Shown: positions 47,480 to 57,988 of the stretch, piece by piece
How the letters are laid out: the number at the start of each line of letters is the position of its first letter
How positions within the stretch are numbered: the first letter of the stretch is position 1
NCBI RefSeq assembly: GCF_030272615.1
Contig: NC_081410.1
Coordinates: 226,537,415-226,601,414, forward strand
Reading direction: 5' to 3'
Length of the DNA stretch: 64,000 bases
From: Cryptomeria japonica
Taxonomy: Eukaryota > Streptophyta > Pinopsida > Cupressales > Cupressaceae
Program-made: the position numbers and the translations under genes
Notes under the pieces: generated by a model
The model's database searches: none
What the model was told of the DNA's origin: nothing
What the model saw: only the letters and a program-made list of their open reading frames with translations

Positions 47480-48299
47480 ATCCCTCAAGACCAATAGAAT
47501 CTCTGTCCTCTATGCGATCCCAACTCAGCGATGTCCTGCAAGGTCTGCCGTATAATGCCTAGTAGGGTGGCATCCCCAAAGAAGTGTGATGCCCATTGTT
47601 ATAGGTAAACTCCACTAAGGGAAGGTACTCTTCCCACCTAGTCTGATGATCCATGACGTACATGCGAAGCATATCCTCTAACACCTAATTAACCCTCTCT
47701 GTCTGACCATCTATTTCTGGGTGATAGGCTATACTGAAATTGAGCTTAGTGCCCATAGCTGCCTATATTAACTTCCAAAAGGAAGAAGTGAAAAGGGAGT
47801 CCCTATCAAAAATAATCTTGCGTGGCATGCCATGAAGTCTAACAATGTCCCGCAAGAACACCTGTGCTACTGCTGGTGCTGTGAAGGTAGTCCTAACTAG
47901 TGAAAAGTGAGCCACTTTGGTCAACTTGTCAACTGTCACCAAGATAGCATCATGGCAACGAGAAGACATAGGAAGACCAATGATGAAATCCATAGATATA
48001 GTATCCCACTTCCACTCTGGTATAGCATGAGACTGGAGCAACCCACCTAGATGGCAGTGCTTCGCCTTTACTCTCTGACACTCGAGGCATCGAGCTTCTA
48101 TCTCAACAATGAGCTGCCGCATTCCTGGCCAATGATATAACTACCTCAAGTCAGCATGCAACTTTTTAACTCCGGGATGCGCTGCATAAGGAGCTCTATG
48201 AGCCTCCGTGACAATGAACTCTCGCAATCCCCCAGAGGAAGGTACATAAATGCGCCCTTTGTAGCGTAATAGTCCATCGAACTCTGGAGAATAATCCAC
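47480..48299 (-). pseudogene. Integrase zinc domain and catalytic core of chromovirus E
   Basis: The zinc-binding part HRAPYAAHPG ... CLECQR (HHCC) is followed by the core with MDFIIGLP and IIFDRDSLFTS, the first two catalytic Asp. The third motif (HPEIDGQTERVN) is read after a TAG near 47762. Stops at about 48140 and 47762 again replace likely Gln codons. The part from 47480 to 47700 has several more stops. It is expressed from the same polyprotein as the RT. Confidence 0.87.
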
Positions 48300-49145
48300 A
48301 TATTTCCCCTCTAGAGTAACCTGAGATCGTATTACCTGACCAACCTCTGCATACCATCCATCCTCTGACAAGTGCTGTAGTATACAGTCTCTCAAATCCA
48401 TGCCCATAGATATGGTGTAAACCTCGTGACGTCTATTACTCAAAGCATCTGCAACTACACTTTCCTTTCCTTTGATGTAGTGGATGTCAAAATCATATTT
48501 GCACAAGAACTCCATCCATCTCCTTTGACGTGCATTAAGGTTCGGCTGAGTGAAAATGTACTGAAGACTCTGATGATCTAAATGCAGCTTGAAGTGATGA
48601 CCTAAAAGAAAGTGTCTCCACCTCACAAGTGCATGCACTACTGCTGCGAGATCAAGGTCATGAGTAGGATAATTAAGTTCATGAGTATTAAGTTTCCTAG
48701 ACTCGAAAGCTATAGCCCTACCATCCTACATAAGAACTGCTCCTAAACCCTCTAGTGAAGCATCTGTACAAACCATGAAGTCAGTTGAGGGATCTAGTAC
48801 AACAAGGATAGGAGCGCTAGTAAGTGCCTTCTTGAGTTCCTGAAAGGCCTTCTTACACTTCTTTGTCCACTCAAATTTCTTCCCTTTACGCTGAAGAGAA
48901 GTAATAGGATGTGCGATTCTGGAGAATCCCTCGACAAAACGTCGGTAATATCCTGCTAAGCCCATGAAGCTCCTGACCTCTGTCACACTGGTTGGCACTG
49001 GCCAATCCATAATAGCCCTAATCTTTGATAGGTCAACTAAGATCCCATCACTAGAAATAACGTGCCCAAGGTACTTGACCTCTGATCGAAAGAAAGCACA
49101 CTTTGACAAACTGCCAAAAAACTGGTTTTCCCGCAAACACTGCAA
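48300..49145 (-). pseudogene. RT thumb/connection and RNase H of chromovirus E
   Basis: Contains [16 protein letters not shown], the [15 protein letters not shown] motif, then RNase H with [15 protein letters not shown], and after a TAG near 48725 the remainder (LHLDHQSLQYI, ARQRRWMEF, KGKESVVADALSNR). Frame conserved with the RT; the stops are the only damage seen. Confidence 0.9.
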
Positions 49146-49865
49146 TACCTATTTCAGGTGCTCCTCATGCTCCTTCTCATTCCGAGAATATATCAGTATA
49201 TCATCGAGGAACACAATTAAAAATTGGTCCAGGAATGTATGGAATACCCCATTCATGAGGCTCATAAAAATAGCTGGGGCATTCGTAAGACCGAATGGAA
49301 CTACGATGAACTCATAGTGACCATATCTAGTGCGAAATGTGGTCTTGTGGATATCACTCTCCACTATTCTCAGCTGATGGTATCCTGACTTCAGATTAAT
49401 TTTGGAAAAGACTTTGGCACCCTGAAGTTGGTCGAATAAATCATCAATTCTAGGAAAAGGATATCGGTTCTTGATGGTTACTTTATTTAACTGCCGATAA
49501 TCCATACATAATCGAAGAGATCCGTCCTTCTTCTTAACGAAGATGACTGGTGCACCCCAAGGGGATACGCTAGGACAAATATGACCCTTCTCAAGGAGTT
49601 CCTCAAGCTGTATTTTTAGTTCATTAAGCTCGTTTGTGGTCATCCTATAAGGTTCTCTGGAAACTGGCTTAGCTCCTGGTACAAGGTCTATATGAAAGTC
49701 AATCTCTCTATGGGGCGACATTCCAGGTAACTCTGAAGGAAACACATCTAAATATCCCTTAAGGATAGGATGGTCATCAAGTGATGTTTCATTTTCTTCC
49801 TCTTCTCCTCAGTCACTAATAGTGATAGCAAAAAGTTGACATCCCTTTCACATGCTCCGCTTGAG
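49146..49865 (-). pseudogene. Reverse transcriptase of chromovirus E
   Basis: Shows [60 protein letters not shown] and the catalytic FLDDILIYS (Phe in place of the usual Tyr, a tolerated variant). It is open from 49745 to 49149. A TAG at 49146 follows at a likely Gln. Upstream, 49746-49865 joins protease to RT in the same frame with stops. Confidence 0.92.
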
Positions 49866-50762
49866 CTACATTGTGGAGATCATACGAAGAGACATGGGTC
49901 TTTGAATCCCGGTGATAACTATGGGTGAACCATGATCATCCTCACACTCGATCTTTTTTAGGAGGCAATCCATCTTGGCTCTATGGGCATAAAGCCAGTC
50001 CATGCCAAGTACGATACCGTAAGATCCAAGTGGTGTCACTCTAAGGTCTACTAAAGTGGTGGTCTTGCCAATCTGTAGCTGACATGCCCTAACCTTTGAT
50101 TCCACTGACACTCTAGCCCCTGAAGCTAATTCCACTTCCCAATTGACACCCTATCTAGTTTCCACTAGCCCGCAATGCTCCACAACCAATGGAGATATAA
50201 AGGAGTCAGTAGCTCCTGAATCAAACAAAATAGATACATTGTTACCTTTGATCATACCTGTAGACTCGATGACCGTGGCCTGATGCTCAGCCTGGCGGTT
50301 GTCAATCGCTGTGAATACTCAACGGGACCTGCCCATATCACCAACTATCAGCTCTGAAGCGGCAATCCACTAATTCACTACCATTTGACCTTGAGGGCAA
50401 TCCCTCGCCATATGCCCCATGGCTCCACATGTAAAGCAAGCACCCCGTGCCTGAAACTAGGCACCCTGAGGCCTAGAGAAAGCCTGTCCTCCTGTCCTAC
50501 TGGATCCACTGTACCCACCCCTAGAGGACTGCTGAGTCCTTGCTGGAGGTGTGTAAGGCACCTACTCTCTCTGATCTCATCTCTGTCCCTGAGACTACCA
50601 CTACTTGGGCTTGGTGCCCTGCTGATATTGTGGAGGCTTCTTCCTCTAGTTCTGTGGTGTCTATTGCGGAGGAGGAGGTTTGGAGAACCCCTGTGAGTTT
50701 CGGTTGTTTCCCTTCCAATGTGGTTTCTAGAATCCATAAGTCTGAGGTGTGGGGTTTCGGTT
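49866..50762 (-). pseudogene. Gag zinc knuckle and protease of chromovirus E
   Basis: A Pro/Gln-rich linker with many TAG stops precedes an intact CCHC zinc knuckle CFTCGAMGHMARDC near 50395-50440. The aspartic protease then has ILFDSGATDSFIS near 50215 and the second motif YGIVLGMDWL near 50000. The Gln-rich linker is where stops are densest, as expected if CAG codons decay to TAG. Confidence 0.85.
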
Positions 50763-51694
50763 CTAAAACCCATCCCTATTGTCCTGTGGTCTGACCTGAA
50801 TTTCCTCGGCTATTAGTGCCTTCTCCATGGCAACCCGAAGGCTCTCTGGAGTGGACATCCTCACTGGCCCAGCTATACCAGCATTTAACCCTCTGATGAA
50901 GCGGTTTATGAGAAGTTTCTTGTCCTTTAGATAATCTACATAAGGCAACAACTCAAAGAATTTGCTCTCATATTGGGTTACTGATAAGCCCTTTTGTTGG
51001 AGGTCATGAAACTTGTCTATACGACGCTGTATGAAATGTTCTGATAGGTACCTCTCTCGGAACCTTTCTATGAATATCTCCCAAGTGAGAGTATCAGGAA
51101 CTAATCCGCATTTGTACTCTTCTTGTCTCCACCAAGTGGAGGCCGACCCTCTCAACAGATGGACTGCGACACGTGCTTTTAGGTTGCTCTTGTAAGAAGG
51201 CAACGCAAAGCACCTCTCAAGACTCAAAATCCATGCCTCAGCCTCTACCCCATCGGTAGAACCTCCAAAAGATGGTGGTTGGAGGTGCATGACCTCCCTG
51301 ATAAGATCCCCTGGATCCTGACGAGCTCTCTCAAAATAAACTAGTTCCACACTGGAAGTGGTCCTGGTATGTGCACAGACTCTGGCTCATTTCCACCCCG
51401 ACTCTCTATAGGAATAGGAGTTGGGCTCCTAGTTCATTCTCTATCAACTGATCTATGACTCCTAGAGTCCTGATTTCTACCTTGAGGGTTCTCTGCTGGA
51501 ATCCTTTCCTAAACTATGCCAATTAGGTTCTGGATTGCTTCTAAGAGGTTTCGGTTAGGTTCATTTGGTTGTTCAAGAGGTGCTTCTAGGTTCTCTTCTA
51601 GAACCAATTCCCCCCTAGCTACCTCTTCGCATGCTATGTGCACACGCCTAGGACCCCTTCCGCGCTTGCGAGCTTGTCGCGTCGTCGGAGGCAT
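50763..51694 (-). pseudogene. Gag (matrix and capsid) of chromovirus E
   Basis: The probable start is the ATG at 51694: MPPTTRQARKRGRGPR, a basic start common in this group. A frame change lies between about 51510 and 51360. The capsid region is open in 51350-50763, with FGGSTDGVEAEAWILSLE, LLRGSASTWWRQEE, WEIFIERFRERYL and LINRFIRGLN, the Retrotrans_gag pattern. It lies about 170 bases after the primer site at 51851-51863. Confidence 0.88.
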
Positions 51695-51850
51695 CCTAAG
51701 AGGAAAATAAAGTAAAATAAATAACTAATTTCTTTTAGATTAATATTTAATCAATTAAATTTAAATATCCTTTAAAATCAATTTAACAAAAATAATTTAA
51801 ATAATCTAAAGCAAAACGTAAGTGGAGTAAGGTTCCTAGTGTGGAAACCT

Positions 51851-51863
51851 TGCTCTGATACCA
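51851..51863 (-). other. Primer binding site of chromovirus E
   Basis: The minus strand reads TGGTATCAGAGCA three bases after the LTR end. This is a perfect initiator-Met tRNA complement and proves the minus orientation. Confidence 0.9.
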
Positions 51864-51866
51864 AAA

Positions 51867-54651
51867 TGTCATGCCCAAAATTTAGGGCAAGAACGGGATA
51901 AATTTTTTTTTTAAATAACAACTATATAACAAAAAGTTCGCTAACACGACATGCACTAACATGTTTTGTCAAAACTATCTTTGAGCTAACTTTGATATTA
52001 AATCAAGTAACGAAATTAATTTAAAATTTATTTGTAGAATACTAAACGATTTAATTTATTCTCTCGTAAAACCTAGTCAATAGATTAATTAAATCAAACT
52101 CATTAAAAATAGTAGATGAAGATAAAATTAATCTCCAATAACCAATACTTGTATTTTTCCCTAGGAAACTAATGAATTTAGTCCTAACTCTTAGATCATA
52201 AAAGTCAATAATTTATTCATCGTTACTTAAAATAAGATTAAACTAAATCAACTAAGGTTCAATTAAATTGGTAATAATTATTTTCCTATTAAGCGTAAAT
52301 ATTTTCCAATAGCCAAATTAACCTTAACCAGCTTAATATAAAGTTCTATTAAATTTCAAACAAAATAAATTTCATATCTTAAACATAACCCCATATGTTT
52401 TTTTTTTTTTTTTAAAAAAACAAATATAATTTATAACCACATATTAAAATAATCAATCCAAAAATTGTCTTACTCTCTTATATTTTCAAACTCGTTATGT
52501 ATTGGTATATATATATATATATATATATATATTCCCACTTCATTAGACAAATCTCCATGCAAACCCTAAACTTAAAATACATTATAAAATAAACCTCTCT
52601 ATACTCTTTTTTTTAATTTCTTTATTATCCCTTTTTACCATAGCTCTAACCGAGCTAGGGTTTTATATTTTTTTATGCACATTGTGTTTTTTTTCAGGGC
52701 CAAATGGAGGTTGTTAAGCGGCGGCCATGGCGGTTGGGCGGAGGGGGCGCCACCAGTGGGACGACCCACTATGGGGGTCACGGCCCACATAGTGGCCTTG
52801 GCCGCTGTGTGTGTCGTAGCCCGCACAGTGGCTGTGGCCACTAGTGCGGAGTGCGGCCCACACAGGGAGCCGCAGGCCCCTGTGAGGGACGTGGCCCGCA
52901 CAAGGATTGCGTGCCCTGCGCGGCTAAGGCCCGCCCTTTCCCTTTGCTCTATATTTTTTTTTGTTTTTTTATTTATATATATATATATTTTTAAAATATA
53001 ATATATATATATATATATTTACATATCTATATATTCTTTTTTTTTTATGCAAATAGGTATAAATATATTTATATATATAATTATATATATATATATATAC
53101 ATTTTTATATGTATATATTCATATATATATATTTGTATATATATTTATATTTATATATATATTTATTTCGCAGGTAATCTTATGATATATTTTATATGTA
53201 TGTATATATAAGTATATACATGTAATTTGCATGTATATGATTATATATATTTATATATAACTATAGTAATTATTATTTTTTTTCTTATAAAACAAAATTT
53301 ATGAAAGATCCTGATTTCGATTACAGTAAAAGTAAAGTAATAAATCTGTTTACTGTAAATATTATTTTCTGTAAATGAATAATGCTAGTGTTTAACAAAA
53401 ACACCTAACTTCAACTTTATCAAGGAATAAGTTTAACAAATTTTCCAGCAACCTAATAATTACAGATTTTATTTAAATGAAACTATAATAGGTTAAGATC
53501 TTTATTTCCTGCATTTATTAAATTGGCAGGCTTGCAAAAATCTACAGCAACTACTTAAATGACAAAGATGTATTTTCTGTAATGAAATAAATAATAGAAG
53601 TAACTAATCCTAAAATAACATCTATATTAAATAAAGAATTCCTTAACTTAAACTATAGAAATGATTATGATAATTTTAGATTTTATTTTCTACATTTAAA
53701 ATGAAATCACAGATAAAGAAAGATCACAGATTTAATTAAAATACTTTTTTACATTTCCATGTATGATCTTAAGTGCTTTTATATTTCAGCCCTTGCATGC
53801 ATGCAAAAATCAATTCTTTTTTTTTTTCAATAAATAAGAGAATAAATTTAACTCATTTCCTTTCAAGAAATATTAAATACTCTACAAGATTTAACCTTAA
53901 TTCTAGAACAAGAACTTAGAATAAACCATTTAGCTTTCTGCAAAATAACATGATATTTTTTGCATAATAATTAACGTATCCTCAAGTCTTTATTCCTATT
54001 TTACAAATAGCCTCTCATTTCAAACAAGAGAGGACTTTTTAAAAACAAGTAATAAATACACTTGTAACCTTTTTTTCTTTTCTTTAAAATCAACATCTTC
54101 TGCCATAACTGCATGCATTTGATATTCCTTCTAATTTTCTGCAAATGAATCAAATCTATGACCATGGAGTGCTCACCTTCCAGCCTAGGCTAACTGGTAG
54201 CCACCCCCGAGCTCAGAGAACGAAGCCCTAGACAGGAAACAAACATGCAAGCTCACAAGATAGAATACACACAAATTCAAACACACTCCCAACCCGGCTA
54301 CACTGCACCACACCTTGGTGATGACTTTTTTAAGGGTGGTAGTGAACCAAATACCCTGAGGAGAATTGCAAGTATGGAAAAAAAACATGTATCCACCTCA
54401 TGGCAAACCAAATACATCAAGAATAGCAACCCCTTATTCCTTATGCCCCCCAAGGCATTCATGCTTTATTTCCCTCCTTATGACCCCCATTGTACAAACA
54501 AGTCATGCAGCAAGGGTCACACAAAATCCCTTGTGATCGCTCTCATAACGAGAGTCTCTCACTCGAGGGCTGTCACTTCTACCACCCACAAGATCCTCCT
54601 CTCTCCCAAGAGTAAGAGGTCTTGATGACTCCCAAAAACACATACAGTATA
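51867..54651 (-). repeat. 5' LTR of chromovirus E, truncated by element H
   Basis: Aligns with 39972-42,700 with a few percent divergence. It contains (TA)n at 52506, the GC-rich block at 52689-52940 and more TA repeats. It stops at 54651, where element H starts; the last bases GTATA would be H's target duplication. The remaining third of the LTR is beyond the window. Confidence 0.88.
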
Positions 54652-55442
54652 TGTAGACACCCAAAATTGTCATGTCTAATTAATAAATATTTTATTTATT
54701 TAATTATCTAAGCTTAATTTTTCTATTAATTAAATAAATCTTTATTTATTTAATTAATTCATTTATCCTCTTCTAGCCTTATTTCTCATTTAAATAAATA
54801 CCTTTATTTATTTAAATTTTCATTTTTCTAAATTAAATAAATATCTTATTTATTTAATTGATTTCACTCCTATTAATTAAATAAATCTTTATTTATTTAA
54901 TTAATTCATTAACCTTTTCTACCCATGACACATGTCATTCATCTCTTAATTCATACACTACCTACCCCTTTCATTATTTTATTATTTCTTTTACCTACCC
55001 TCTAATCATAGCTGACCTCCTTTTATACCTCTCAATCTTATCCCTCCATTTCATATAGTGCCTTCTATATAAGAGTATACTTCCTTCATTATCAACTCTG
55101 ACTAATCAATCATCCTAATGACCTAGCTACTTGATCAATTGACTACTTGGCATAGGCGATCCTACTTGCAACCACATTTCCGTTCTTTGTTAAGCTCTTG
55201 TGCACATATAAAATCTGAGAGCAAATATATCAAGCAAGATCAATGGAGATAGGAAGAATGGAGATCCAAACCCTATTGGACATGTGATGGTATAATCTTT
55301 GTGATTTCATTTGATTTGCATTGTTTTAGGTAATCTTCATATGTTATGGTGGATCTTTGTTGTTGTTAGGCTAGGGTTTTGTGGTTGAATTCATTTAGCC
55401 TTTCAATATTGTTATTATTGTTATCCATTTTCACCATATACA
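54652..55442 (+). repeat. 5' LTR of element H
   Basis: Runs TGTAGACACCCAAAATTG...CACCATATACA, 791 bp. The first 250 bases are built of 'taattaaataaat(c)tttatttatttaatt' phrases, which are self-complementary. Solo LTR C starts with a similar terminal sequence. Confidence 0.82.
55066..55073 (+). promoter_or_regulatory. Probable TATA box in LTR H
   Basis: TATATAAG in mid-LTR, about 410 bases from its start. Motif and position only. Confidence 0.55.
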
Positions 55443-55464
55443 TTTTGGCACGCCCCATGGGACA
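55443..55464 (+). other. Likely primer binding site of element H
   Basis: TTTTGGCACGCCCCATGG follows the LTR end directly. Tat-lineage elements usually have a TTGGCGC-like site here; the matching tRNA was not identified. Confidence 0.6.
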
Positions 55465-55598
55465 TGTATTTTTGTTAGATCCGTGTTTTTTTTTTGGCAG
55501 ATTTTTCTAACCCTATATTGTTGTTTTGTAAAACAATTTGGAGAATAATCTTGTGCAGCTAGGGTTTTGGACACAAAATCAAGATCTTGGAGAGATTC

Positions 55599-56441
55599 GA
55601 TCATATCTCACAAACGGCTAGGAAATTTTGCACCAAATTTTTTTTGCAGGTTGAAGAAAGTATCAGGAGCTCTTAATCCAAAATTCAAAATTTTTTGAGC
55701 AAATTTTCAATTTCTATGAATTTTTTATGATTTTTCATAAAAAATTAATTTTGAGAGCAAATGAGAGAATTTTTTGGATTTTCTTACATTTTTTGAAATT
55801 ACTCAGAATTATACACAGGATCTATTTTTTGTGATTTTAATTTTGATGCAAAATATTTCCCTAAAAATCAGATCTTTAAAAATTAGGGTTTTTCCTTATT
55901 TTGATCAGATCTCACAAACAAATTTGAATTTTGACATCAAATATTTTGTGCAGGTCAGGAAAATTATTAGAAGGATTTAGTAAAATATTCAAATTTTTTG
56001 GATTATTTGTTCAATTTATATGATTTTTTATGATTTTTCATAAAAAAATAATTTTGAGAGAAAATTAGCGAATTTTTCAGATTTTCTTACATTTTTGGAA
56101 ATATCTCAGAATTATGCATAGGATCTATTTTTTGTGATTTTAAATTTGATGCAAAATGATTCCTTAAAAATTAGATCTTTGAAAATTAGGGTTTTGCATT
56201 ATTTTAATCATATCTCACAAACTGCTTGGATTTGTTGCAGAAATTTTTTTATGTAGATTTCGAAGGCCATGAGGACTCTCCAGTAAAAATTTTAGATTTT
56301 TTGGATTGATTTTGCATTTTATATGAATTTTTTATGATTTTTCATAAAAAATTAATTTTTGGAGCAAATTAGCAAATTTTTTGGATTTTCTTACATTTCT
56401 GGAAATCTCTTGAAATTTTACAAGTGGTATTTTTTTATAAT
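55599..56441 (+). repeat. Leader tandem repeats of element H, three units of about 300 bp
   Basis: 'ATCATATCTCACAAAC' or a close variant starts units at 55599, 55903 and 56206, with a fourth start at about 56442. Each contains 'ttttttatgatttttcataaaaaa', a palindrome, and 'ggatctattttttgtgattttaa' or a variant. The last unit is shorter. Noncoding. Confidence 0.88.
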
Positions 56442-57988
56442 GAATCATATCTTTGAATTGGTCAACAAAACGCATTATTGAAGGCCCCTATTTCACAAAG
56501 TCTTTTGGATCTAAAATTTACCTAACTTGTGTGCTTGCAGGAAGGGGTGATCATTTGAAACAATCCAAACTACTAATAAATCTTTGTTGCAGGTCCTTGG
56601 CAAGGGTTTTTGGATTTTTATTGTGTGCCTTGTTTTCATAGACTAGCAAACACTTCAATTGGTGCACTAAAATTGAATCATTGTCTTTTGTGTCTTGAGC
56701 AATAGGCTCTTTTTGTTTAATCTTTAGAGGGCCTGTCTTCCTGTGTGGTCATTAGGACTACTAGTGAGAAAAGAATGACCCAAGTGGTAGCAAAAGAAAA
56801 GCCATCTTCTTCCAAACCACTATAAATAACTGTATTCATGGTGAAAACTATGAATAACGTGTGTTGATTAGTTCATACTGACACTATGTCTCCCCATAAA
56901 CCTGTTTGATTAAATTTATTTGATCAGTTGTAGGGCGTAACCCCTACTGGCTGAGAGCCTTCTGTATTTACAAAGCTGAAAGTGCCACATGTATGGTCAC
57001 ATGAGTGGATGCCCTTACTAGCACCTTTTTGTTTTAGAAGCCAAAATCATTCTAGTTGTTGAGGCAGGAGGTTGGACCTCTAGTAGAGGCCCACACACAT
57101 ATGGTTCTTAGTATAGATACAAAGTTTTCCACGGGGAGTTTTCATGGGGACTGATGCTTGGCTAACCCGAGAAGTGAGTGCCGAGGGTGGAGCTAGTGAA
57201 GTCAAGTATCTAAGTATCCGCTCTGAATAGCGTAGCCTCGAGGGTAAAACCTCATGTGGGATCAACAACTATTGTCTTGGCTAGCCATAAGAATTGTGCT
57301 TGACTTATTTTAAACATTCAAAACATTGTGTCTTTTGTGTCTTCAAGTGTATGCAAAACATTTTTACATCAAACAACACACTTTTCTTAGAGTCATTTTG
57401 AGTTTAAACACTTGCAAACATTGAGTCCTCTTCAACATTGTGTCCTCTTGTCACAAAAAACAGTCAAACATTCAGATTTGGTCACAACCAACAACTTCAC
57501 AAATTGGAAAAATTTTACAATCCAGCAAACAAGAGCAATCAGTTTCGGAATTCTTGAGCTTCCTAGGTTGTTTCTCTAGGTTTTCATCTAGCATTCAACT
57601 TGTCTTTGGGTCTCACAAAGTCCATCATTTCTTTACACCTTACATTACATTCACATTTGTCTAAACTTGAGTCAAAAGATCAATTGCTTGTCCTCATCAT
57701 ACTTTGTCAATACACTACATACAACAACATTTTGCTAAGTGGTCCCTCATCAAGGTCTATCACCTTTGGGTCTCGTTTGGTCTTACTTAGAGTCAAGGTC
57801 AACTTACCTCATCAAGAGAAACTATCCTCTCTTTGGAAGTCACACCTACTCTACTACATACATACTTGGTCTTACACTTTGGACATTGCAAGTACACCTC
57901 AGATTCATTTACATTCCATCCAACTCTTAGTCTTCCATACTCTTTCCATTTTCATCTAGTCTCACACATCTCGATCAATACCTAGTTC
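56442..57988 (+). other. Long untranslated leader of element H
   Basis: No supported coding frame. It has short Ser- and Thr-rich chance frames because of 'cac', 'tca' and 'ctt' phrases. Leaders of this length are usual in Tat-lineage elements. Confidence 0.55.

Larger units (their letters stand above)
39972..54651 (-). mobile_element. Tekay-like chromovirus E with LTRs of about 4.1 kb
   Basis: The left copy is the 3' LTR (39972-46924, interrupted by element J). The right copy is the 5' LTR (51867-54651, cut by element H). Gag-pol lies between on the minus strand. Net 3' LTR length without J and one duplicated target is about 4.14 kb. The LTR runs TGAGGCCCC...GGGCATGACA on the minus strand. 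The primer site, polypurine tract, GPF integrase motif and a chromodomain are all visible. Long LTRs and this terminal sequence suggest the Tekay/Del group of chromoviruses (inference). Confidence 0.88.

Noticed and set aside
57600..57959. 119-codon frame before gag of element H
   Set aside because: It lies in the untranslated leader, overlaps other open frames and has no motif; the gag ATG at 57989 is better supported.
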